Positions 32,485-41,744 of a stretch of 64,000 nt of DNA are shown here, piece after piece (the stretch's first letter is position 1; every line of letters starts with the position of its first letter). The stretch is taken from assembly GCA_934086145.1 (NCBI GenBank), contig CAKOHV010000003.1, positions 1-64,000 on the forward strand, given 5' to 3'. Origin of the DNA: an uncultured Bacilli bacterium. Lineage in GTDB: Bacteria; Bacillota_I; Bacilli_A; RF39; UBA660. The notes beneath the pieces are model-generated. The model ran no database searches, was not told where the DNA came from, and was given only the letters and a program-made list of their open reading frames with translations. A program made the position numbers and the translations under genes.

Positions 32485-33465
32485 TTATTGTTCAATATAA
32501 AATGCATAATATTCATCAAAGGTAATTTGTTCGTTATATATTTGAGTAGCAACTTTTTCGCCAACGTATCTAAAATGCCAGCTTTCAGTATTATAACCGG
32601 TTATGTTTTCCTTGCCTTCTGGATATCTTAATATAAAACCATATTTATGGCAATTTTCTTTAAGCCATTTGTATTCTTCTGATTCAGTGAAACTTTTTTG
32701 ATTTTTATGTTCGAGAGAAGTTATATCGAGGGCTAGACCAGTTTGGTGTTCGGAAAAACCAGGGCGAGCTGCATAAGAATCAGCATAAGTTTGACCTTTT
32801 AATCTGAATGAATTATATATTTCTTCTTGTTCTTCATAAGAACGATAAGAAGAATTGACCATTAAGTGAACATTTAAAGCATTTTTGACGTCTTCGCGCA
32901 TTTTTAAGAATTGTTCAATAATAACGCTTGAAGCACTTTGACCTTCGTAAGAAACAGAAAGGGAAATGTTTTCAAGGTCATTTCTTTTAAATGATTCCTC
33001 TAATTGATAAAATTTGTTGACTAAGATTAATTGATCTTTTTGGGTATCAGTTTTGTAAGTAACGTTGTACCAGCCGTTGTTAGCGTGAACGTTAACGATT
33101 GCAATAATAGTTGCATAGTCTAATGATTGATGATAAGCATAATATTCAATATAGTTATTAAAGTTCTTTTCAAGGAAATATTTTTGATTGACGATGTTGT
33201 AGTAGGCTTCGTTGAAATCTTCATTTAGCAAGTAATCCAAATTTTTATCACTTAATTTTTTTAAGAGTAAGGCTGTTTGTTCTTTACTGTAACCAACTTG
33301 ATTTATTTTATATTCGTAGGTTTTTTGATATTGATATTTTTCATAGATGCCAAAGCTCTCTTTGATACCATATATAGTAAGACCTAAAATGAAAATAAAA
33401 TAAACTAAAAATCTTTTTACCTTAGTTTTTAAACGAAATTTTTTTCTTTTTTTTGTCTTTTTCAA
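32485..33465 (-). CDS. D,D-carboxypeptidase, M15B family (VanY-like)
   Basis: The 326-residue membrane-anchored peptidase cleaves the terminal D-Ala from peptidoglycan peptides. A basic N-terminus and one helix (about 18-36) are followed by a helical region and the M15 domain. That domain has SSYRSYEEQEEIY (about 205-217), SEHQTGLALD with zinc ligands H240 and D247, and WHFRYVG with H297. The start is TTG, eight bases after GAGGTGA; no ATG fits. Monocistronic, with its own -10 box (TGTTATAAT, - strand) and terminator. A peptidoglycan-maturation role is likelier than vancomycin resistance. Confidence 0.88.
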   Translation of the reverse strand: MKKTKKRKKFRLKTKVKRFLVYFIFILGLTIYGIKESFGIYEKYQYQKTYEYKINQVGYSKEQTALLLKKLSDKNLDYLLNEDFNEAYYNIVNQKYFLEKNFNNYIEYYAYHQSLDYATIIAIVNVHANNGWYNVTYKTDTQKDQLILVNKFYQLEESFKRNDLENISLSVSYEGQSASSVIIEQFLKMREDVKNALNVHLMVNSSYRSYEEQEEIYNSFRLKGQTYADSYAARPGFSEHQTGLALDITSLEHKNQKSFTESEEYKWLKENCHKYGFILRYPEGKENITGYNTESWHFRYVGEKVATQIYNEQITFDEYYAFYIEQ

Positions 33466-33491
33466 TAATTACTTCACCTCTATTTATTAAG

Positions 33492-33500
33492 ATTATAACA
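33492..33500 (-). promoter_or_regulatory. Extended -10 promoter of the VanY-type gene
   Basis: On the - strand the sequence reads TGTTATAAT, about 27 bp before the TTG start. Confidence 0.55.
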
Positions 33501-33597
33501 GATTTTGACTAGATATGGGATGATTTATTGTAATTAGACAGATAGTTTAAGAAGAAGTGAGGAAAAGGACGCCAAAAAATATAAAAAAAGAAAAAAA

Positions 33598-33625
33598 TTA
33601 GCACTCGGGTATTGACAAGTGCTAA
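33598..33625. promoter_or_regulatory. CIRCE-like operator 1
   Basis: TTAGCACTC (33598-33606), a 10-nt spacer, AAGTGCTAA (33617-33625). It differs from the CIRCE consensus by one base and one extra spacer base, and overlaps the -35 TTGACA. It is the HrcA binding site. Confidence 0.88.
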
Positions 33626-33640
33626 CGAAGTGTATATAAT
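33612..33640 (+). promoter_or_regulatory. SigA promoter of the heat-shock operon
   Basis: TTGACA (33612-33617), a 17-bp spacer, TATAAT (33635-33640): full consensus in both boxes. It is flanked by two HrcA operators. Confidence 0.92.
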
Positions 33641-33644
33641 TTAT

Positions 33645-33671
33645 TTAGCACTAAAAAAAGAAGAGTGCTAA
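33645..33671. promoter_or_regulatory. CIRCE operator 2
   Basis: TTAGCACTA, 9 nt, GAGTGCTAA (33645-33671): canonical 9-9-9 geometry with one mismatch. It covers the transcription start region just ahead of hrcA. Confidence 0.92.
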
Positions 33672-33684
33672 TGGCGGTGACTTT

Positions 33685-34683
33685 ATGGATGATAGACAAA
33701 AAGAGTTACTAAAAGAAATAGTAGAATGTTATATTAATACTGTAAAACCAGTTGGAAGTAAAGGACTATGTAAGAAGTTTAAACTTTCTAGCGCGACGAT
33801 TCGTAATGAGATGGTCGTCTTGGAAAGTTTAGGATACATTGAAAAAAATCATGTATCAAGTGGTCGTGTTCCATCGGAAAAAGGGTATAAATATTACGTA
33901 GAAAACTTGATGAAGCCAAAAGAACTTAATGGCGAGGAAATGCTAAAGTTACAGACAATCTTTCATAACCAAGAGTTGCAAGTAAGTGATGCAATATCTA
34001 AATGTATGGAAATAATTAGTGAATTAACTAATTATACAAGTGTTGTCTTAGGTAAAAGTAGTAAAGATAATACTTTACAACAAGTTAGTATAATTCCTTT
34101 AGATTCTAATCAAGTAGTAGCTTTGGTTTGTACTAATAAAGGAATAGTTGAAAATAAAAAGTTTAGGCTTGAAAAAAATATTTTTATTGATGAATTGGTT
34201 AAAACAAGTGAGTTAATTAATAGAATGTTAATTGGAACACCAATCGATCAAGTAAGTCAAAGATTGGAATATGAAATAAAACCAGTAATATCGAAGAAAA
34301 TACATCAATATGAAAAAGTATATGAAATATTTTATGATGCCTTTAGTGATTTTGCAAAGAATAGTTCAAACGTCTTCTTTAGTGGCAAAACGAATATTTT
34401 AAAACAACCTGAATATGATAACGTAGACGAAATTAAAAAGATAATTGCTAAATTTGAAGACGAATCCTTAGTTAGAAAAATCGAAGAAAAAAGCGATGGC
34501 GTAAATGTTTATATAGGTGATGAAAATGAATTTGACTCGAATGTTACAGTAATAAAAAGTCATTACAATATAAATGGTGAGGAAGGAACAATTGCAATCG
34601 TCGGACCAAAAAGAATGGAATATGATAAAGTTGTCGGATTGCTAGAGTTCATAAATAAAGAAATAGATGAATATAATAAATAA
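33685..34683 (+). CDS. hrcA: Heat-inducible transcription repressor HrcA
   Basis: The 332-residue repressor of class I heat-shock genes. The N-terminal winged helix includes KLSSATIRNEMVVLESLGYIEKNHVSSGRVPSEKGYKYYVE (about 34-72), followed by the GAF-like and dimerisation domains. It is the first gene of an operon controlled by two CIRCE sites just upstream, so it represses itself; in the family, GroEL modulates its activity. The start is ATG 33685 after GGCGGTGA. Confidence 0.97.
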   Translation: MDDRQKELLKEIVECYINTVKPVGSKGLCKKFKLSSATIRNEMVVLESLGYIEKNHVSSGRVPSEKGYKYYVENLMKPKELNGEEMLKLQTIFHNQELQVSDAISKCMEIISELTNYTSVVLGKSSKDNTLQQVSIIPLDSNQVVALVCTNKGIVENKKFRLEKNIFIDELVKTSELINRMLIGTPIDQVSQRLEYEIKPVISKKIHQYEKVYEIFYDAFSDFAKNSSNVFFSGKTNILKQPEYDNVDEIKKIIAKFEDESLVRKIEEKSDGVNVYIGDENEFDSNVTVIKSHYNINGEEGTIAIVGPKRMEYDKVVGLLEFINKEIDEYNK

Positions 34684-34739
34684 TTTATGTAAGTAATTTG
34701 GACTTACTATAGATAGTTACCATAGAAAAGAGATGAATT

Positions 34740-35393
34740 ATGGAAGAAAATTTAAAAGATTTACAAGTAGCAGCTGAGCAAGTTGAAGAAGTAAAGGAAG
34801 AAAAAGAAGTAACAGAAGCTCCTTTAGATGAAGAAGTGAAGAGTGATGCTCCTACTGATAGTGAAGTAAAAGAAGAAATAAAAGAAAATAAAGAAAATTC
34901 TCCAAAGAAAGAAAAAGGCTTCTTTAAGAAAAAAGAAGATCCGGAAAAGATAAGATTACAAGAGGAAAATATACAGTTAAAAGAAAGAGTTCTTCGTATT
35001 AGTGCAGAAATGCAAAATATGAAGCGAAGAAATGAAGAAAAATTATCAACAATGTTAAAATATGAAGGTGAAGATTTTATAAAAAATTTATTACCAATTG
35101 TCGATAATTTTGAAAGAGCTATTAATATGGATGATACTAATTTAGAAGATGAAGTTAGTAAGTTCCTAAGTGGCTTTAAAATGATATATGGTAATTTGAC
35201 AACAATCTTACAAAATAATGATGTTGTTAATATAGATGTTTTAAATAAACCTTTTGATCCTAATACGATGGAAGCTGTTTTAGTTGAAACGGTTGAGGGC
35301 GTTGAACCTGACATGGTTGTTGATGTCTTACGTAAAGGGTATACTTATAAAGGTAAAGTTATAAGACATGCTATGGTTAAAGTTAGTAAATAA
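34740..35393 (+). CDS. grpE: Nucleotide exchange factor GrpE
   Basis: 217 residues: an acidic low-complexity N-terminus (about 1-65), a long helix (KIRLQEENIQLKERVLRISAEMQNMKRRNEEK) and the C-terminal beta domain with FDPNTMEAVLVE and VLRKGYTYKGKVIRHAMVKVS. It stimulates ADP release from DnaK. Second gene of the CIRCE operon, 56 bp after hrcA. Confidence 0.96.
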   Translation: MEENLKDLQVAAEQVEEVKEEKEVTEAPLDEEVKSDAPTDSEVKEEIKENKENSPKKEKGFFKKKEDPEKIRLQEENIQLKERVLRISAEMQNMKRRNEEKLSTMLKYEGEDFIKNLLPIVDNFERAINMDDTNLEDEVSKFLSGFKMIYGNLTTILQNNDVVNIDVLNKPFDPNTMEAVLVETVEGVEPDMVVDVLRKGYTYKGKVIRHAMVKVSK

Positions 35394-35419
35394 AAAAATA
35401 ATAGAAAGAAGAGATTTTT

Positions 35420-37255
35420 ATGGGAAAAATAATAGGTATTGATTTAGGTACAACAAATTCATGTGTTGCTGTATTAGAAGGTGGCGAACCACATGTAATT
35501 CCAAATCCAGAAGGAAATAGAACAACACCATCTGTTGTTGCTTTTAAAGCTGATGGTGATGAATTAGTTGGTGAAATTGCTAAAAGACAAGCAGTTACTA
35601 ATGTAGATAATACAATTGCATCAATTAAAAGAAAAATGGGAACTAAAGAAAAAGTTTCTGCAAATGGTAGAAAATATACACCAGAAGAGATTAGTGCAAA
35701 AATCTTAATGAAATTAAAGAAAGATGCTGAAGGTTATCTTGGTGAAAGTGTTTCTGAGGCAGTTATAACTGTTCCAGCATACTTCAATGATGCGCAAAGA
35801 CAAGCGACTAAAAACGCTGGTAAAATTGCTGGTTTAGATGTTAAACGTATTATAAATGAACCAACAGCAGCAGCTTTAGCTTATGGTATTGATAAACAAG
35901 AAAATGCTCACACTGTTTTAGTATATGACTTAGGTGGTGGAACATTCGATGTTTCTATCCTAGATTTAGGTGATGGTGTATTTGAAGTTAAATCAACTGC
36001 CGGAAATAATAGATTAGGTGGCGATGATTTCGATCAAAGAATTATTGATTACTTAGTAGAAGAATTTGAAAAAGAAAATAAAGTTGATTTACGTGATGAT
36101 AAGATGGCAATGCAACGTATTAAAGATGCTGCTGAAAAAGCTAAAAAAGACTTATCAGGTATGACTTCAACACAAATTACAATTCCATTTATTGCACAAA
36201 ATGCTAATGGACCTTTAAACTTAGATGTTACTTTAACAAGAGCTAAATTTGAAGAAATTAATATGGATTTATTTGAGAGTACTTTAGAGCCAGTTAGAAA
36301 AGCTTTAAAGGATGCTAAATTAAAAGCTAGTGATATTGATAAAGTATTATTAGTTGGTGGTTCAACTCGTATTCCTTATATTCAAGAATTAGTTAAGAAA
36401 GAACTTGGTCAAGAGCCATGTAAAGGAGTTAACCCTGATGAATGTGTTGCTATTGGTGCAGCTATCCAAGGTGGTGTTTTAACTGGTGAAGTTAGTGATT
36501 TAGTATTACTTGATGTAACACCATTATCATTAGGTATTGAAACATTAGGTAATGTTATGACAGTTTTAATTCCTAGAAATACAACAATTCCAGCAAGTAA
36601 GAGTCAAGTATTCTCAACGGCTGCTGATAACCAACCTGCTGTAGATATTCATATTCTACAAGGTGAAAGACCAATGGTTCAAGATAATAAGACTTTAGGA
36701 AGATTCCAACTTGGTAATATTCCTCCAGCACCTAGAGGAGTTCCTCAAATTGAAGTTAAATTTGATATTGATGCTAATGGTATTGTTAATGTATCTGCTA
36801 AAGATTTAGGTACAGGAAAAGAACAAAGTATTACAATTACTTCAAATACTAATTTAACTGATGAAGAAATCGATAAGATGATGAAAGAAGCAGAACAAAA
36901 TAAGGAACAAGATGAAAAGCGTAAAGAAGAAGCTGACGTACGTAATGATGCTGATTCATTAATCTTCCAAACTGAAAAAGCTCTTAAAGATTTAGGCGAT
37001 AAAGTTGATGCTAAAGATAAAGAAGAAGCTATGGATAAAGTTAAAGAATTAAAAGAAGCTTTAAATGGTAGTGATGTTGATGAAATTAAGAAGTTAAAAG
37101 ATGAATTACAAGAAAAAACAATGTCATTAGCAACTAAAGTTTATGAAGAAGCCGCTAAAGCTAATCAAGCTAATCAAGAAAGTGAAACTAGCGATAGTAA
37201 CGATAGTAAAGACAAACATGATAATGTTCAAGAAGCTAGTTATGAAGAAAAATAG
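35420..37255 (+). CDS. dnaK: Chaperone DnaK (Hsp70)
   Basis: 611 residues. The nucleotide-binding domain has IIGIDLGTTNSCVAV, VITVPAYFNDAQRQATKNAG, VYDLGGGTFDVSILD and VLLVGGSTRIPYIQ; the substrate-binding domain follows (DVTPLSLGIETLG, ILQGERPM). The lid ends in an Asn/Ser/Asp-rich tail rather than the usual EEVD-like acidic end. Third gene of the operon, followed by a hairpin with a short T run. Confidence 0.98.
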   Translation: MGKIIGIDLGTTNSCVAVLEGGEPHVIPNPEGNRTTPSVVAFKADGDELVGEIAKRQAVTNVDNTIASIKRKMGTKEKVSANGRKYTPEEISAKILMKLKKDAEGYLGESVSEAVITVPAYFNDAQRQATKNAGKIAGLDVKRIINEPTAAALAYGIDKQENAHTVLVYDLGGGTFDVSILDLGDGVFEVKSTAGNNRLGGDDFDQRIIDYLVEEFEKENKVDLRDDKMAMQRIKDAAEKAKKDLSGMTSTQITIPFIAQNANGPLNLDVTLTRAKFEEINMDLFESTLEPVRKALKDAKLKASDIDKVLLVGGSTRIPYIQELVKKELGQEPCKGVNPDECVAIGAAIQGGVLTGEVSDLVLLDVTPLSLGIETLGNVMTVLIPRNTTIPASKSQVFSTAADNQPAVDIHILQGERPMVQDNKTLGRFQLGNIPPAPRGVPQIEVKFDIDANGIVNVSAKDLGTGKEQSITITSNTNLTDEEIDKMMKEAEQNKEQDEKRKEEADVRNDADSLIFQTEKALKDLGDKVDAKDKEEAMDKVKELKEALNGSDVDEIKKLKDELQEKTMSLATKVYEEAAKANQANQESETSDSNDSKDKHDNVQEASYEEK

Positions 37256-37266
37256 TATTTGAGATG

Positions 37267-37293
37267 AAAAAGTTCTAGGTGACTAGAACTTTT
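37267..37293 (+). terminator. Hairpin after dnaK, probably partial terminator
   Basis: AAAAAGTTCTAG/CTAGAACTTT(T) around a GTGA loop (37267-37293), with only four T before CACC. It may lower expression of pepF and dnaJ relative to dnaK, or stabilise the upstream mRNA end. Confidence 0.6.
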
Positions 37294-37312
37294 CACCAAT
37301 ATTGGAGGATTT

Positions 37313-39115
37313 ATGCAAAAGTATAATTGTCGAAATGAAGTACCTGAAGAATATAAATGGGATTTAACGGACTTCTTTAAAGATGATAAGGAATTTAAAA
37401 AAAGCTTAGAAGAAGCCCAAAGTAAAATAGAAGACTTGGTTAATTATAGTAATTGTGTTAAGAATGCTCAGAAAATGTATGAATTTTTAGAAAAAAGTGT
37501 GGCGGCAATAGCCCTATGGGAAGATTTATATGTTTATGCGTATTTAGTTAATGATCAAGAACTTGGTAATTCAAATAGTCAAGATAGATTAAATAAGACG
37601 ATTCTTTTGAATTCTTTGTATGAAAAAAATACTAGTTTCTTTGCTCCAGAATTACTTAAATTAAAGCAAGATGAATATGATAAGTTATTTAAAGATGAAC
37701 CAAGATTAATGGCTTATAAAGCTGATTTGGATCGAACTTATCGTCAAAAGAAACATGTTTTAACAGAAAATGAAGAAAAAATAGTTGCTGAATTAACAGG
37801 GGCAATGAATAAGTATGAACAAATATCTTCAACGTTATTAAATTCTTTACATGATTATGGAAAGATTAAGTTAGATGATGGAACGTTTGAGACAATCGCG
37901 ACGAATAATTTACGCCGTTTGTTAAAGAATAAAAATCGTGAAATAAGAAAGAAAGTTTATAATAGCTTTTATAAGAAGATTGATCAGTATGAAGATACTT
38001 CAGCTTCTTTACTTGGTAGTTATATTGCGATGAATGACTCTATTGCTAAGATTAGACATTATGATGACTCATGGGCTTCTTTACTAGATTCACTTAATTT
38101 GGATGATAAAGTTTTTCAAACACTTGTTAAGACAACGGAAGCTAATTTAGATGTTTTACAAAAGTATTATGATTTGAAAAAGGAAGTTTTAGGTTTAGAT
38201 GAGCTTCATTCTTATGATTTGAGTTTAGATATTACTCAAAATAATCGTGAGTATAGTATTTTGGAAGCGCAAGATTTAGTTCGTCAAGCGCTAAAGCCAT
38301 TAGGTGAAGAATATGGCACTAAGTTTGAAAAAATTATTAAGAATCGTTATATCGATTATTGTCAATATAAAGGTAAGTGTAGCGGCGGTTATTCTTTTTC
38401 GACAATGAATCATCCTTCTCGTATTTTAATGAGTTATAACGGAGATTTAGATAGTATTTCAACGATTGCTCATGAAGGAGGACATAATGTTCATCATCAA
38501 TTTTTGATGGAAAATAATCCTTTACAGTATCGTGAACAAGCTAGTTTAGTTTCTGAGGTTTGTTCTTTGACTAATGAATGTTTACTTTCCCATTATGTAG
38601 TTTTAAATGCTAAAACCAAAGAAGAAAAGTTACAAGGTCTTTATAATATAATGGGGGTTATTGTTTCTAATTTATTTGGTGCAGTAAGAGAAGGTAAAAT
38701 GGAACAAGAAATGTATGAATATGTTCATGAGGGCAATTCATTAACCAAAGATTATATGGATGATTTAACAAAGAAATCTTTGAAAAAATACTATGGAAAT
38801 AGTGTAAAATTAGATAAATATTCAAAATGTTCTTGGGTATTACGTAGCCATTATTATATGCATTTTTATCTTTATAGTTATGCAATTTGTATAAGTGTTG
38901 CAACAAATGTTGCAAGTAATATTTTAAGTGGTTCTAAGGAAGCTTTAGATAAATATATTGAATTTATGAAATGTGGTGGCGATAAATGGCCAGCTGAAGC
39001 TTTTGCGATATTAGGAATTTCATTAGATGATGAAAATGTTTATAAAAAAGCTTTTGAATATTTTGATAATTTACTTGAAGAATATAGAAAGATTTATTTT
39101 GATAAGGAGGTATAA
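37313..39115 (+). CDS. pepF: Oligoendopeptidase F family M3 metallopeptidase
   Basis: The 600-residue cytoplasmic zinc peptidase degrades short peptides. The catalytic motif is HEGGH (387-391), inside ISTIAHEGGHNVHHQF, with the downstream Glu in SLVSEVCSLTNE. The N-terminal lobe (VPEEYKWDLTDFFKDD) is typical. It is placed between dnaK and dnaJ, 2 bp before dnaJ, so it probably belongs to the HrcA-controlled heat-shock operon, an unusual position that would couple peptide turnover to stress. Confidence 0.93.
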   Translation: MQKYNCRNEVPEEYKWDLTDFFKDDKEFKKSLEEAQSKIEDLVNYSNCVKNAQKMYEFLEKSVAAIALWEDLYVYAYLVNDQELGNSNSQDRLNKTILLNSLYEKNTSFFAPELLKLKQDEYDKLFKDEPRLMAYKADLDRTYRQKKHVLTENEEKIVAELTGAMNKYEQISSTLLNSLHDYGKIKLDDGTFETIATNNLRRLLKNKNREIRKKVYNSFYKKIDQYEDTSASLLGSYIAMNDSIAKIRHYDDSWASLLDSLNLDDKVFQTLVKTTEANLDVLQKYYDLKKEVLGLDELHSYDLSLDITQNNREYSILEAQDLVRQALKPLGEEYGTKFEKIIKNRYIDYCQYKGKCSGGYSFSTMNHPSRILMSYNGDLDSISTIAHEGGHNVHHQFLMENNPLQYREQASLVSEVCSLTNECLLSHYVVLNAKTKEEKLQGLYNIMGVIVSNLFGAVREGKMEQEMYEYVHEGNSLTKDYMDDLTKKSLKKYYGNSVKLDKYSKCSWVLRSHYYMHFYLYSYAICISVATNVASNILSGSKEALDKYIEFMKCGGDKWPAEAFAILGISLDDENVYKKAFEYFDNLLEEYRKIYFDKEV

Positions 39116-39117
39116 AA

Positions 39118-40245
39118 ATGGCTACTAGTAGAGATTATTATGAAGTTTTGGGTGTATCGAAGGATGCAACTGATGCTGAAATTAAAAGTGCTTTTAGAAA
39201 ATTAGCAAAGAAATATCACCCTGATATTAATCCTTCTAAGGAAGCTGAAGCTAAATTTAAAGAAATTGGGGAAGCTTACGCTGTATTAAGTGATAAAGAT
39301 AAGAGACGTCAATATGATCAATTTGGTCATGAGGCATATACACAAGGAGCTAGTCAAGGTGGCTTTGGGGGAGGATTCCAAGGGTTCTCTGCTGATGATA
39401 TTGATCTATCTAGTATTTTTGATGATTTATTTGGTGGTGGAATGTTTGGTGGTTCTTCATCACGTCGTAATAGTCGTAATCGTCCGACTAAGGGCGAAGA
39501 TTCGCTTGTTAAAGTTAAGTTAACTTTTGAAGAAGCCGTTTTTGGTTGTAAAAAGACTATAAATTTGGATCTTGATAGTGTATGCGAAGCTTGTGATGGA
39601 GCTGGTGGAACTGGCGAAGAGACTTGTCACACTTGTAATGGTCGTGGACGTGTTATAACACAACAAAGAAGTATGTTTGGAGTTTTTCAAACTGAAAGCA
39701 CTTGTCCTGATTGTAATGGTCGTGGAAAAACATATAAAAATACTTGTAAAAAATGTAATGGTAAAGGTCATATCTTAAAGAATAAAGAAATTGAAATTAC
39801 GGTTCCAGAAGGTGTTGATAATGGTCATCAATTAAGAATTAGTGGTAAAGGATCAGCTGGTTATAATGGGGGACCAAATGGCGATATTTATATTGAATTT
39901 AAAGTAGCTGATCATCCATTATTTGAAAGAAAAGGTAACGATATATATGTTGATGTACCAATAACCATAACTGATGCTGTATTAGGTTGTAAAAAGGAAG
40001 TGCCAACGCTTACCGGAAGTGTTATATTGGATATTGATTCTGGCAGTCAACCAGGTGATCAATTAAGATTGAAGGGAAAAGGAATTAAAGATCCAACAAG
40101 TAGTAAAAAAGGCGATATGTATGTAATCTTAAATGTTGTTATTCCATCTAAGTTAGATCGTAAACAAAAAGAATTGTTTAAAGATTTGGCTACAACTGAC
40201 TTAGAGAATGATAGTCAATTTAGAACATATAAAAAGTATTTGTAA
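39118..40245 (+). CDS. dnaJ: Chaperone DnaJ (Hsp40)
   Basis: 375 residues: a J domain with HPD in KKYHPDINPS, a Gly/Phe linker (GGFGGGFQGF...FGGGMFGG), four zinc-finger repeats (CEACDGAG, CHTCNGRG, CPDCNGRG, CKKCNGKG) and the C-terminal substrate domain. It delivers clients to DnaK and triggers ATP hydrolysis. It starts 2 bp after pepF with AAGGAGGT. Confidence 0.97.
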   Translation: MATSRDYYEVLGVSKDATDAEIKSAFRKLAKKYHPDINPSKEAEAKFKEIGEAYAVLSDKDKRRQYDQFGHEAYTQGASQGGFGGGFQGFSADDIDLSSIFDDLFGGGMFGGSSSRRNSRNRPTKGEDSLVKVKLTFEEAVFGCKKTINLDLDSVCEACDGAGGTGEETCHTCNGRGRVITQQRSMFGVFQTESTCPDCNGRGKTYKNTCKKCNGKGHILKNKEIEITVPEGVDNGHQLRISGKGSAGYNGGPNGDIYIEFKVADHPLFERKGNDIYVDVPITITDAVLGCKKEVPTLTGSVILDIDSGSQPGDQLRLKGKGIKDPTSSKKGDMYVILNVVIPSKLDRKQKELFKDLATTDLENDSQFRTYKKYL

Positions 40246-40269
40246 AAAGGTGAAGGTTTCGCCTTTTTG
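40244..40269 (+). terminator. Intrinsic terminator after dnaJ
   Basis: AAAAAGGTGA/TCGCCTTTTT (40244-40253 with 40259-40268) closes the heat-shock operon. Confidence 0.85.
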
Positions 40270-40365
40270 TTTGGTAAACAATATTTTTTTTAAAGCGGCA
40301 AGATATTGCTAACTTGTTTTTTTTAGGACTTCTTGTTATACTATTTTTAGAAAAAGGTGACTTTT

Positions 40366-41658
40366 ATGAGTGAGTTAAGAGGAGCTAGTTGGAAGGTAAA
40401 ATTACTTATCATTTGTCTGTTAATTGTCCTTATTGATGGGATAATTAGTATTATTATGTTTCTTTCAATGACAGATGATAATGAGGAAGTAGAAGCGGTT
40501 GTTTTAAATGTCGGAGATTTAGCCATAAATTATTTAGATGGTAATGAAATAAATATTGTAAAACCACAAAAAAAGGATTATGAGTACGTATTTTCGGTGA
40601 CAAATACGGGGGAAAATAAAATATATTATTCAATTTATCTTGATGAAGTTGAAAATGATTTAGATGAAGTTAATATTATTCTAGAAAGAGAAAATGGCGA
40701 TACAATTTATAATAATATTTTAAAAAAGGAGCGTAATTTATTAGTTAAATTGAATGCTTTAGAAGGGTCAATAACCGATCGCTTTGTTTTAAAAATAAAT
40801 AATGATAAAAATAAAAAAAGTATCAAGGCGAAGATTTTGGTTGTTAATGAGTCGATAACTGAAGAGACATTTGCTGATACGCTTCTTGATAATAATGAGT
40901 TAGCTTTAGAGCATACGACGCCGGGAAGTGAAGCGGCGGTAACTAAAGAAGGTTTAATTAGAGATGAAGATGAACTAGGAATAACTTATTATTTTAGAGG
41001 TAGTGTTGATAATAATTATTTGCAAATCGGCAACTATTTATTTAGAATTGTTCGAATTAATGGTGATGGAACAGTACGTGTGGTAATGGATCAAAGTATT
41101 GCTTTTCAAACACCGTTTAATACAGAAAATATTAATGAATTAAAAACAGTTTTGTTTAATGAAAGTTTAGTTTATCAAAGCTTGAGTACTTGGGTTGATA
41201 CTAATTTGGCTCCTTATAAAGATTATTTTGTAGAAGGGGATTTCTGCTCGGATACGGATTTTATTAATAATAATGGGGATATGAAAAATTCAAATGTTTA
41301 TCAACGAATCTTTGTGAATGCTAATCCATCATTAAAATGCAATGGACAAATTAGTAAGTTACGTGTTGGTTTATTAAGTGCGGATGAGATTGTTTATGCA
41401 GGTGCTCTTAAAGATAGTGAAAACAAAAGATTTTATTTGTATAATCCAATGATTTTGGATGATTGTTGGACAGTAAGTGCAAGTGGAAGTGATTTAACTA
41501 ATAATTTTTATATGATAGCTTTAACAAAGGATGGTAGTTTAAAGGCTCGTAACTTAGTTAATACTAATTTAGGAGTGCGTCCTGTTTTAAATTTAAGTGT
41601 TGCTTCGCATGTTAAAGGAGAAGGAACGAAAGACAATCCTTATGTCCTAGTTTCCTAG
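40366..41658 (+). CDS. Membrane-anchored extracellular protein with C-terminal RPVLNL-type domain
   Basis: 430 residues. An N-terminal helix (about 10-33, KVKLLIICLLIVLIDGIISIIMF) anchors an extracellular beta-rich region (residues 40-170). A C-terminal domain (from about 195) begins ITYYFRGSVDNNYLQIGNYLFRIVRINGDGTVRVVMD and ends GVRPVLNLSVASHVKGEGTKDNPYVL. This domain style is common in surface proteins of gut Firmicutes; its function is unknown to me. The start is ATG 40366, after AAAGGTGAC. Confidence 0.7.
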   Translation: MSELRGASWKVKLLIICLLIVLIDGIISIIMFLSMTDDNEEVEAVVLNVGDLAINYLDGNEINIVKPQKKDYEYVFSVTNTGENKIYYSIYLDEVENDLDEVNIILERENGDTIYNNILKKERNLLVKLNALEGSITDRFVLKINNDKNKKSIKAKILVVNESITEETFADTLLDNNELALEHTTPGSEAAVTKEGLIRDEDELGITYYFRGSVDNNYLQIGNYLFRIVRINGDGTVRVVMDQSIAFQTPFNTENINELKTVLFNESLVYQSLSTWVDTNLAPYKDYFVEGDFCSDTDFINNNGDMKNSNVYQRIFVNANPSLKCNGQISKLRVGLLSADEIVYAGALKDSENKRFYLYNPMILDDCWTVSASGSDLTNNFYMIALTKDGSLKARNLVNTNLGVRPVLNLSVASHVKGEGTKDNPYVLVS

Positions 41659-41744
41659 ATGTAAAATAGAGTAAATTGTTAAATAAGTTTTTAGGAGAAG
41701 TCTTTAACTTAAAATGTAATAATGATATTATAGTGGTGAAGGTG

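Noticed and set aside
34685..35314. Long Ser-rich ORF on the - strand across grpE
   Set aside because: It is the antisense of grpE's acidic N-terminus (GAA codons read as TTC/TCT) and has no ribosome binding site or recognisable domain.
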